From contig JAGVKR010000747.1 of assembly GCA_020050375.1 (NCBI GenBank), forward strand, positions 1-5,595: a stretch of DNA of 5,595 bases, given 5' to 3'. Position 1 is the stretch's first letter, and every line of letters starts with the position of its first letter. The position numbers were made by a program, and so were the translations under genes. Below the pieces are notes generated by a model. That model saw only the letters and a list, made by a program, of their open reading frames with translations, searched no databases and was not told the origin of the DNA. Shown here one piece after another: positions 1 through 5,595 of this stretch. The stretch is from Planctomycetales bacterium. Lineage in GTDB: Bacteria > Planctomycetota > Planctomycetia > Planctomycetales > Planctomycetaceae.

Positions 1-804
1 CTCGACGCTGTCGAAGCGGCGATTCGCGTGCTGGAAGACAATCCGCTGTTCAACGCCGGCAAGGGCTCGGTGTTCACGCACGATGGTCGCAACGAGCTCG
101 ACGCGTCGATCATGGAAGGGCGCGAGCGAAAGGCCGGGGCGGTTGCTGGCGTCACGATCGTGAAAAACCCGATCACCGCCGCGCGGGCCGTCATGGAAAA
201 GACCAAACACGTGTTGTTGATCGGCAAGGGGGCGGATGTCTTCGCTGCCGACGTCGGACTCGAGATCGTCGATCCGAGCTATTTCCGCAGCGAGAAGCGG
301 TGGAAGCAACTGCAGGATCAGCTTCGCGAAGAACGCGAGGCCAAAGAGAAAAAGGGAGCCGCGCTGCCGGCCGTGTCCCCCGCTCGCGAGTGGAGCACGG
401 TTGGCGCGGTGGCGATTGACGCCGCGGGAAATCTCGCGGCGGGAACCTCGACTGGCGGCATGTCGAACAAGCAGTATGGACGAGTGGGAGATTCGCCGAT
501 CATCGGGGCCGGGACGTTCGCCGACAACGCGACTTGCGCGGTCTCTTGCACGGGTCATGGCGAGTTCTTCATCCGTTGGTCGGTGGCGCACGAGATCGCC
601 GCGCTGATGCGGTATCGCGGAATGACGACGCAGCAGGCCGCCGACGACGTGATCCTCCGCCAGCTCAAGCAGGTGGAAGGGGAAGGGGCCGCGATTGCCC
701 TCGACGTCAATGGGAATTTTGCGATGTCGTACAACAGCGAGGGGATGTATCGAGGGTACATGACCGCCGACGGGACAAGCACCGTGCTGCTGTTCGACAA
801 GTAG
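1..804 (+). CDS. Isoaspartyl peptidase / type 2 L-asparaginase (Ntn hydrolase), 5' end missing
   Basis: This enzyme family hydrolyses isoaspartyl dipeptides and L-asparagine after self-cleavage into alpha and beta chains. The frame is open to the left edge, so the GTG at 28 is internal; 267 residues are visible and roughly 50-70 are missing. Counting that GTG as residue 1, LEDNPLFNAGKG (2-13) matches the metal-binding loop of E. coli IaaA. Thr124 (codon 397-399), in STVGAVA, is the expected nucleophile and new beta-chain N-terminus. Thr142 in the TSTGG motif, Arg152 and Asp155 in GRVGDSP, and Thr175-Gly176 in CTGHGE correspond to the catalytic and substrate-binding residues of the family (comparison from memory). 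The residue before the nucleophile is Ser, where Gly or Asp is more usual. A charged, Lys/Glu-rich stretch (about 87-110) forms the linker that is normally disordered before cleavage. Any signal peptide would lie outside the window. Family assignment is firm; substrate preference cannot be read from sequence. Confidence 0.95.
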   Translation, partial: LDAVEAAIRVLEDNPLFNAGKGSVFTHDGRNELDASIMEGRERKAGAVAGVTIVKNPITAARAVMEKTKHVLLIGKGADVFAADVGLEIVDPSYFRSEKRWKQLQDQLREEREAKEKKGAALPAVSPAREWSTVGAVAIDAAGNLAAGTSTGGMSNKQYGRVGDSPIIGAGTFADNATCAVSCTGHGEFFIRWSVAHEIAALMRYRGMTTQQAADDVILRQLKQVEGEGAAIALDVNGNFAMSYNSEGMYRGYMTADGTSTVLLFDK

Positions 805-860
805 CCCGCAGCGGTTGGACTAAGTGGTGCCGGCCCACTGCCGCAACGACCCCATCCGGG

Positions 861-890
861 TTGTCTCAGAACGTTGATTCCTGCTATATC
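861..890 (+). promoter_or_regulatory. Weak sigma-70-like promoter candidate for the membrane protein gene
   Basis: TTGTCT (861-866) and TATATC (885-890) are 18 bases apart. Each matches four of six consensus positions, and TG precedes the -10 by one base (882-883), as in extended -10 promoters. The pair lies in the 165-base spacer, about 80 bases before the chosen start at 970. A match of this quality can occur by chance, and planctomycete promoters are poorly defined, so this is only a candidate. Confidence 0.25.
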
Positions 891-961
891 CGCGATTCGC
901 AGGCGGGGCGCGGTCGAGCGGTGCCCGCCAGAATACAGCATCGCGTGGAATGGAAAGCGGC

Positions 962-965
962 AGGA
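962..965 (+). promoter_or_regulatory. Ribosome binding site supporting the GTG start at 970
   Basis: AGGA lies four bases before the GTG at 970. The spacing is short, but this is the best purine-rich site near the beginning of the conserved membrane-protein reading frame. No in-frame ATG lies near it. Confidence 0.4.
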
Positions 966-969
966 CATC

Positions 970-1989
970 GTGAATCGATTTGGAAAGATCTGGGCCTGGT
1001 TGAAGTGGCCGGCGGCGCTGGGGATTCTCTTCTGGCTGTACTGGCGAAACCAGGCGGCAATTGCACAAATCGCGCAGGCGCCGAAGGATTGGGGTTACCT
1101 CCTGGCGGCGGTCGGGCTGATCGGCGGTTCGACACTGATCACGTTTCTGCGCTGGTATTTACTGGTCTGGGCGCTCGGATTTCCCTTTCACCTGCGCGAT
1201 GCGCTGCGACTGGGATTCCTGGGATTGCTCTCAAATTATTTCAGTCCCGGTTCGACCGGCGGCGATATCGTGAAAGCAATTTTGCTGGCTCGCGATCACC
1301 GATCACGCAAGACGGTGGCCATCGCGACTGTTCTCCTCGATCGGATCCTTGGGTTGCTGGCGCTGTTTCTGGTCGGGGCCATTGCGTCATTGACGCCCAT
1401 TGATGTTCCCAATGATGAAAAGCTCAAGCTGTGCACGCTGCTTTTGTGGGTTGGAGCCATGAGCGGGTTGGTCGGTGTCGGGTTGATGTTGCTGCCTGCG
1501 ACGACCCGCTGGCGCTGGGTCAATGCGCTGCCGCGATTACCGGTGGTGGGGCACCTGATCGGGGAGCTGATCGAGGGTGTGAAATTGTATCAGTCGCAAC
1601 CGGGTGTGCTGCTCAAGGCGCTGTCGCTCAGCGTCATCGGGCATGCGGGACTGATCAGCGGATTCTATTGCTGCGCCCTTTGGATGCAGCAACCGTGGAT
1701 TCCCGATCTGGCAACGCACTTTTACTTCATGCCGAACGCGGAGTTGTTCGGCGTGCTGATTCCTGCACCGGGAGGAGTGGGAGCACTCGAAGCGGCCGTC
1801 CAATGGTTCTATTCACTGCTGCGTCCGCTCAACGTCGCGCAGGCACAGGCTGAAGCGGCAGGATTGATGGCCACGATCGCCTTTCGCGTCGTGACGATGG
1901 GAATCGCCGCGATCGGCGGGGCGTATTACTTCACGGCCCGACGTGAGATCGCGGCGGCCATCCACGAGGCGGAAAGGGACCCGGCGTGA
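970..1989 (+). CDS. Lysylphosphatidylglycerol-synthase TM / flippase-like integral membrane protein
   Basis: This is a 339-residue polytopic membrane protein of the family that includes the N-terminal flippase half of MprF and AglD-like proteins (Pfam LPG_synthase_TM). Hydrophobic segments fall near residues 10-26, 42-70, 79-95, 115-142, 154-176, 212-237, 255-283 and 296-320. Family signatures are visible: Asn89 with SPGSTGGD (92-99), Asp124-Arg125 followed by ILGLLALFL, Glu258, and PAPGGVGALE (265-274). There is no C-terminal aminoacyl-transferase domain, so it should not be called a lysyl-PG synthase; lipid or lipid-linked sugar translocation is the family-level inference. I chose GTG at 970 because the frame becomes hydrophobic just after it and AGGA precedes it. 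An in-frame TTG at 874 would add 32 Arg-rich residues that do not look like this family. The gene follows the asparaginase on the same strand after 165 bases, with no evident functional link. Confidence 0.88.
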   Translation: MNRFGKIWAWLKWPAALGILFWLYWRNQAAIAQIAQAPKDWGYLLAAVGLIGGSTLITFLRWYLLVWALGFPFHLRDALRLGFLGLLSNYFSPGSTGGDIVKAILLARDHRSRKTVAIATVLLDRILGLLALFLVGAIASLTPIDVPNDEKLKLCTLLLWVGAMSGLVGVGLMLLPATTRWRWVNALPRLPVVGHLIGELIEGVKLYQSQPGVLLKALSLSVIGHAGLISGFYCCALWMQQPWIPDLATHFYFMPNAELFGVLIPAPGGVGALEAAVQWFYSLLRPLNVAQAQAEAAGLMATIAFRVVTMGIAAIGGAYYFTARREIAAAIHEAERDPA

Positions 1990-2000
1990 TTCGCCGGTCC
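1977..2000 (+). terminator. GC-rich hairpin spanning the stop codon of the membrane protein gene
   Basis: CCGGCG (1981-1986) and CGCCGG (1992-1997) form a perfect six-pair stem with a five-base loop that contains the TGA stop. GGA (1977-1979) and TCC (1998-2000) add three pairs if C1980 is bulged. No T tract follows. The hairpin could end transcription or protect the mRNA 3' end; the terminator label is an inference from position and structure. Confidence 0.4.
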
Positions 2001-2020
2001 TGGACAACGCCCGGCATGCG

Positions 2021-2049
2021 CACTCCCCACCTTAGGAAGGGGGGGAGTG
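2021..2049. terminator. Near-perfect 13-bp hairpin between convergent genes, candidate bidirectional terminator
   Basis: Positions 2021-2033 pair with 2037-2049 in a 13-base inverted repeat with one mismatch (A2029 opposite G2041) and a three-base loop (2034-2036). It starts 32 bases after the plus-strand stop and ends 12 bases before the minus-strand stop, where a shared terminator would be expected. Neither strand has a T tract after the stem, so it is not a classic intrinsic terminator. It could instead be a copy of an interspersed palindromic repeat placed between convergent genes. Confidence 0.5.
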
Positions 2050-2060
2050 GGAATGCGACG

Positions 2061-4130
2061 TCACTTCTTGTCTGCTGAGGATTGCCCCGCTGCACCAATC
2101 CGCAGCAAACTGTTCTGATACTGGCCGACGAATTCGGAGTTGCCGGGATCGGCGCGCCACGTTTTGCCGTCGATGACGAATTTGTACTCGTGGTTCCCTG
2201 CCTTGAGCTTCACTTTCGTCGTGTAAAACCCCGACGCGTCCGGGCCTTCCATCTTGTGACCGGTCGGCTTCCATTCGTTGAATGAGCCGGCGAGATAGAC
2301 GGCTTCCGCAGGCGACTTCGGAAGATGGCGGAACGTGACCTCGTATTCGCCGCCCTCCGGTGGACCGACTTTCGGAAGGCCGAGGCGCAGGTCCTGATCG
2401 TCGAGAACCAGATCGAATTGCGCCACCATCATTTCTTCCCACGTCTGGTCGCCCCAGGTGACGGTCTTTGTCGGGTCCGGGTTGGCCGGGTTTCCGGACG
2501 AGTTGTCATACGACGCGACGCATTGAAGCTGCGCTCCTTCGCGCATCGGCACCGGCTCGGCAAAGGCGTAGGTGTTCTGCCAGTTGAAGTCGTATCGCGG
2601 CACGTCGAGCAGCAATTCGCGCTGCCCTTGCGGATCCACCGCGTCGATGCGGAACGACTTGCCCCGCAAATGCATGTGAGGAAACAGCGACACGATCTGC
2701 ATGTCGCGGTTGAATCGGAAACTCCCTTCGACGGGAAAGTTGCTTTCTTCCGGCGGGATGCGGAATCGCTGATTGATGACCGCCCCGCTCATGATCCGCT
2801 TCTCCACTTGCGAGCCGTCGACGAACACCAGCCCAGCCCGGCTGAGGTCGGTGGTTTCGGTGCCGTTCGGCGTATAGTGTGCCTGAATGAACAATTTCGA
2901 GCCGGCGGGAATGCGCTTGGCCGTCCCCGGACGCGCCTGCCAGGGCGGCATCCCCGGAGCAAAGATCGCCGCGGAGTTCAGCAGGACTGCCTCCTGCGGG
3001 CGCTGCCCCGGAGGAACAAAGAACAGAATCAGATGGTGGACGACCGCCCGATTTCCCGGCCGCGCCTCAGCGGCAACGATCCATTTGTCTTCCTCAAACG
3101 TGTGATTGATTGGAAAGTATTGATACTGGACGGTCCCACGGGCGGGGACGGTGTAGGGCTTGGGCATTTCGACAACGAGATCAGGCTTCGCGATCTGCCA
3201 GCCGTCGGAGAATTTCGCCGGCGGGGGGAGGTCGGACGGATTCCCGGCGGGCATGCCGTTGTCGATCCAGTTGAACAGCAGCGTCTGCTCGCGATCGGAG
3301 AGCCGGCGGTCGTTGAGGAATTTTCCCGGCTCGGCGTTCGTGTGCCAGGGGGGCATGCGTTTCTCGGCGACAACCTCGCGGATCGTCGAGCTCCAGTTCA
3401 CCGCGTCTTCGTGAGACGTGAGCGTGAAGGGAGCGACTTCTCCTTCGCGATGGCACTGCACGCAATGTTTCTGCAGGATCGGCGCGACGTCCTTCGAGTA
3501 AGTGATTTCCCCGCGCGGTGATATTCGATTGGCGCGGCCGATGTGACAACCGATCGACTTAGCGACCGGCTGACTGACGGCCTTGCCGGCCAGCAGTTCG
3601 TCGAGTGCGAGCGCCAGGTCTTTGCGCTGCGGCTCGGCGCGGCTGTAACCGATTCCGTATTGGTCGTCGATCCGGCCCCAGTACCGGACCACGCGCTGCT
3701 TGTCGAGCACGAAGACTTCCGGCGTCCGCACGGCTCCGAACTGGTCGGCGACGGCGTTGGCCGGGTCCTTCAAAAATGGAAAGTCGATTTTGTGTGCGCG
3801 GGCGTAATTCGTCATCTCGGCGAGCGAATCCTGCTGGTTGGCGTCGATCGCGACAAAACCCACGCCGCGCGCGGAATATTCGCCCGCCAGTTCCGCCAGC
3901 CGCGGACCATACAACTTCGCGAGCGGGCACTCCGTCCCCAGAAAGGCGACGACCAGCACGTCGCGGTTCGACCACTCGACGAGATCGTGCACCGTCCCCA
4001 GGTGATCCTGGAGCTTGAACCCTTCAATCTTTTTCCCAATCGGCGACTTTTCGTCGTCGGCATTTCCGACCGCGATGAACGTCGAGCAGGCAACGAGACT
4101 AAGGCACACAAATCGGCACACAAATCGCAT
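2061..4130 (-). CDS. Secreted redoxin / cytochrome c / PHM-like copper monooxygenase / glycan-binding fusion protein
   Basis: This 689-residue exported protein has four modules. Residues 1-24 are a signal peptide with a likely cleavage after GNA (22-24); LVAC (12-15) also resembles a lipobox. Residues about 28-180 are an AhpC/redoxin-like thioredoxin fold with one active-site cysteine, Cys68 in TECPLAK, and no CXXC. Residues about 207-295 carry a cytochrome c motif (Cys223, Cys226, His227), with Met259 or Met293 as possible axial ligands. Residues about 315-580 match the copper type II ascorbate-dependent monooxygenase fold (PHM/DBM): His365-His366 and His418 resemble the CuH site, and His485, His487 and Met567 or Met568 the CuM site. 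Residues about 595-678 resemble AMPK-beta/CBM48 glycogen-binding domains, with Trp620, Lys650, Trp658 and Asn673. The likely role is a periplasmic copper-dependent oxidation fed by heme c; the substrate is unknown. I chose the ATG at 4130 because it has a good ribosome site and starts the signal peptide directly. The in-frame ATG at 4172 adds 14 polar residues. Confidence 0.9.
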   Translation of the reverse strand: MRFVCRFVCLSLVACSTFIAVGNADDEKSPIGKKIEGFKLQDHLGTVHDLVEWSNRDVLVVAFLGTECPLAKLYGPRLAELAGEYSARGVGFVAIDANQQDSLAEMTNYARAHKIDFPFLKDPANAVADQFGAVRTPEVFVLDKQRVVRYWGRIDDQYGIGYSRAEPQRKDLALALDELLAGKAVSQPVAKSIGCHIGRANRISPRGEITYSKDVAPILQKHCVQCHREGEVAPFTLTSHEDAVNWSSTIREVVAEKRMPPWHTNAEPGKFLNDRRLSDREQTLLFNWIDNGMPAGNPSDLPPPAKFSDGWQIAKPDLVVEMPKPYTVPARGTVQYQYFPINHTFEEDKWIVAAEARPGNRAVVHHLILFFVPPGQRPQEAVLLNSAAIFAPGMPPWQARPGTAKRIPAGSKLFIQAHYTPNGTETTDLSRAGLVFVDGSQVEKRIMSGAVINQRFRIPPEESNFPVEGSFRFNRDMQIVSLFPHMHLRGKSFRIDAVDPQGQRELLLDVPRYDFNWQNTYAFAEPVPMREGAQLQCVASYDNSSGNPANPDPTKTVTWGDQTWEEMMVAQFDLVLDDQDLRLGLPKVGPPEGGEYEVTFRHLPKSPAEAVYLAGSFNEWKPTGHKMEGPDASGFYTTKVKLKAGNHEYKFVIDGKTWRADPGNSEFVGQYQNSLLRIGAAGQSSADKK

Positions 4131-4137
4131 GGAACAA

Positions 4138-4143
4138 TCCCTC
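4138..4143 (-). promoter_or_regulatory. Ribosome binding site deciding the start at 4130
   Basis: Read on the minus strand this is GAGGGA, seven bases before the ATG at 4130. It favours that start, which begins directly with a signal peptide, over the in-frame ATG at 4172. Confidence 0.6.
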
Positions 4144-4243
4144 ACAAACGGACGGGAACTGGTTTCTTCCATCCACCGACCATCGCGGCCGGCCCGAAAG
4201 CGGAAGTCGTTGACTCATCGACGCGTGATGTCACGATAGCCGA

Positions 4244-4271
4244 CGATCGCGTGGGAAGCCACTCCCGATCG
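4244..4271 (-). terminator. Imperfect hairpin downstream of the cyclase gene
   Basis: CGATC (4244-4248) pairs with GATCG (4267-4271), and GGGA (4253-4256) pairs with TCCC (4263-4266). A four-base bulge lies on one side (4249-4252), and the loop is six bases. It is about 80 bases after the cyclase stop in the minus direction and has no T tract, so its role as a terminator is weakly supported. It could also sit in the regulatory region of the next gene. Confidence 0.25.
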
Positions 4272-4349
4272 CCGACGACAGTCCTGTACTGCACGACAAC
4301 AGAATCGAAATGGTTTCAAAAGAAAGGATGCTCCCGAAAGAATCGTCAT

Positions 4350-5595
4350 TTATTTGCTCGGCAACTTGACGACGCCACTCCAGTCGGTGGGGGCCACGCG
4401 GTTGTGCTGGGCGATGTGCAACGAGAGGAAGTCCTGAGCGCGATCGCTCGAAGGGAGCGTTCGCACCGCGGAATAGGCTTCTTCCCAGCGACCGGCCATG
4501 AAATGGGCCACGGCCGCATCATACGCGGCCAGATGGGCGTCGGTCAGTTCCGGCAATTCGCCAGCACTGGGCAACAACTCGCTGACAAGCAGCGGTGTCT
4601 CCATGCCAAAGGGCAAGACTCGCGCGAGGTGCCTCGTCCGTCCTTCTTCGGCGGGCAAACGCTCTCGGATCAGACAGGCCAGCGACTCGTCGATGATGAT
4701 CGGCACGCGGAGCTGCTTCGTCATCCCCTCCAGCCGGCTGGCGAGGTTGACAACCGGTCCGAACGCGGTGAACACGAAATGTTCCCCTGTGCCGATTCGA
4801 CCCGCGACCGCTTTGCCGCGTGCCAGACCGATTCCCATTCGGAAATCGGCGAGCGGATGGCCGGGCGTACGTGCGGCTTCGAGAAACTCGGCGCGAATCG
4901 CCAGCGCCGCCCGGCACGCCTGGAGCGGGTCGTCGTCACCGGCGACCGGCCAACCCCAGAAGCCCATCGCGGCATCCCCCTGAAAATCGCCGATCACCCC
5001 CCCGTGCTCCGAAATGTGCCGCGTCATGACTCCCAGCGCCTGGCTCACCCGGTCGAGGAGCTCCGTCAGGTCGCCGCCGGCCGCCTCGGATTGCCGACTG
5101 AACCCGCGCAAATCGCAGAACATGATGGTGACCGTCGACTCGCGCGGCGCGAGCAGCGTCGTGTCGGAGTCGTCGCCGATCACCGCCAGGACGGCCGGAG
5201 GGAGAAATTGCCGCAGCCCCGCCTGCTTCCGCTCGAGATGATTGAGCTTCCGAACGGACCCGACGATCTCGGCGACCAGCTCCGCAAATTTGACGTCGGC
5301 TTGCAGGTGTTCCCCATCGTGCCGGCTGTGACCCAGGGTGGGGGCCGGCTGGTTCTGCTCGAACCGGCCACCGAGGTACAGCCCCCACCGCTCGGCGGGA
5401 GCCCCCGGCACGGGGGTGCAGAACGCCCAGTCGAATTCCTGCGTCGCGGTGAACTCGGCCGGCTGATCCGGGCTTTCCCAAACGTGAAGCACGCTCTGCC
5501 GGCGGTGCGCCACGGCTTCGAGCGCCAGCCGAGTGCTGGGGCGAAATGCTCCGGCGGTCTCGCGGCGGCGGTCCCACTGCAACACCTGCACTTCA
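4350..5595 (-). CDS. Class III adenylate/guanylate cyclase with upstream GAF-like region, N-terminus missing
   Basis: This is the C-terminal part of a signalling enzyme that makes a cyclic nucleotide from a nucleoside triphosphate. The frame is open to the right edge, so the GTG at 5591 is internal; residues are counted from it. Residues about 1-110 look like the end of a GAF-type sensor (WAFCTPVPG and GLYLGGRF strands). A helical linker (about 103-135) ends in LRQFLPP before the cyclase. Metal-binding Asp160 (FCDLRGF) and Asp206 (GDAAMGFWG) are present, as are Asn282 and Arg286 of the transition-state site (VNLASR). The purine-specifying positions are Asp202 and Thr275, not the usual Lys and Thr or Asp, so ATP versus GTP use is uncertain. 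The tail (about 345-413) is helical, TPR-like, with LAAYDAAVAHFMAGRWEEA and AQHN. Planctomycete relatives, as I recall them, often carry an N-terminal FHA domain; none is visible here. The gene probably forms its own unit, 219 bases upstream of the oxidase. Confidence 0.92.
   Translation of the reverse strand, partial: EVQVLQWDRRRETAGAFRPSTRLALEAVAHRRQSVLHVWESPDQPAEFTATQEFDWAFCTPVPGAPAERWGLYLGGRFEQNQPAPTLGHSRHDGEHLQADVKFAELVAEIVGSVRKLNHLERKQAGLRQFLPPAVLAVIGDDSDTTLLAPRESTVTIMFCDLRGFSRQSEAAGGDLTELLDRVSQALGVMTRHISEHGGVIGDFQGDAAMGFWGWPVAGDDDPLQACRAALAIRAEFLEAARTPGHPLADFRMGIGLARGKAVAGRIGTGEHFVFTAFGPVVNLASRLEGMTKQLRVPIIIDESLACLIRERLPAEEGRTRHLARVLPFGMETPLLVSELLPSAGELPELTDAHLAAYDAAVAHFMAGRWEEAYSAVRTLPSSDRAQDFLSLHIAQHNRVAPTDWSGVVKLPSK

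Larger units (their letters stand above)
4131..4349. other. Intergenic spacer, 219 bases, no gene seen
   Basis: This separates two minus-strand genes and should hold the end of the cyclase transcript and the promoter of the multidomain oxidase. Apart from the ribosome site at 4138-4143 and the imperfect hairpin at 4244-4271, I found no convincing -35/-10 pair, small gene or RNA. GCCGACGA occurs twice (4239-4246 and 4271-4278), and CGATCG occurs twice (4244-4249 and 4266-4271). Short GC-rich repeats like these may be chance. Confidence 0.5.

Noticed and set aside
823..839. Small hairpin after the asparaginase stop, considered as a terminator
   Set aside because: Only five pairs (AGTGG/CCACT) with a seven-base loop and no T tract; too weak to list.
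874..969. TTG start at 874, giving a 32-residue N-terminal extension of the membrane protein
   Set aside because: The extension is Arg-rich and unlike the family, overlaps the promoter-like sequence, and has no ribosome site as good as the one before the GTG at 970.
534..1403. Open reading frame of 289 codons on the plus strand overlapping the asparaginase and the membrane protein
   Set aside because: It crosses two well-supported genes in another frame, is Arg/Gly-rich and shows no domain or ribosome site.
2325..3521. Open reading frame of 398 codons on the plus strand, opposite the copper fusion gene
   Set aside because: It is fully antisense to a gene with many recognisable motifs. Its translation is rich in Arg and Pro with no family signature, as expected from GC-rich codon bias on the opposite strand.
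4279..4291. Small inverted repeat CAGT/ACTG in the spacer upstream of the oxidase gene, considered as an operator
   Set aside because: Four-base arms are expected by chance in a spacer of this length.
4936..5577. Open reading frame of 213 codons inside the cyclase gene, same strand, different frame
   Set aside because: The composition is Arg/Gly/Ala-rich and low in complexity, while the overlapping frame has clear cyclase motifs.

Overview
This is a GC-rich window with four protein-coding genes and short spacers. Two genes lie on the plus strand (left) and two on the minus strand (right), and the two pairs converge at about 1990-2060. The outer genes are cut by the window edges. The organism is most likely a member of the Planctomycetota. 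This is inferred from the gene content, mainly a long secreted protein joining redoxin, cytochrome c and copper-monooxygenase modules, and a cyclase with a GAF-like region and the C-terminal tail I associate with planctomycete cyclases. No rRNA or other direct taxonomic marker is present.

Layout: 1-804 (+) is the 3' part of an isoaspartyl peptidase / type 2 L-asparaginase with a complete catalytic half. A 165-base spacer with a weak promoter-like pair follows. 970-1989 (+) is an integral membrane protein of the lysylphosphatidylglycerol-synthase TM / flippase-like family, without a synthetase domain. 1977-2049 holds two GC-rich hairpins between convergent genes, and these probably mark transcript ends. 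2061-4130 (-) encodes a 689-residue exported protein: signal peptide, thioredoxin-fold redoxin, CXXCH cytochrome c, two-domain PHM/DBM-like copper monooxygenase with a full set of apparent copper ligands, and a C-terminal AMPK-beta/CBM48-like glycan-binding domain. 4131-4349 is a 219-base spacer with one imperfect hairpin and no gene. 4350-5595 (-) is the C-terminal part of a class III nucleotide cyclase behind a GAF-like region.

The four genes do not form an obvious pathway, and the spacers suggest mostly separate transcription units. The most interesting item is the redoxin/heme/copper/glycan-binding fusion. Its architecture suggests a periplasmic copper oxygenase with a built-in electron-transfer module and a polysaccharide-anchoring module. 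A second point is that the cyclase lacks the usual adenine-specifying lysine. I see no mobile element, CRISPR array, tRNA or rRNA.
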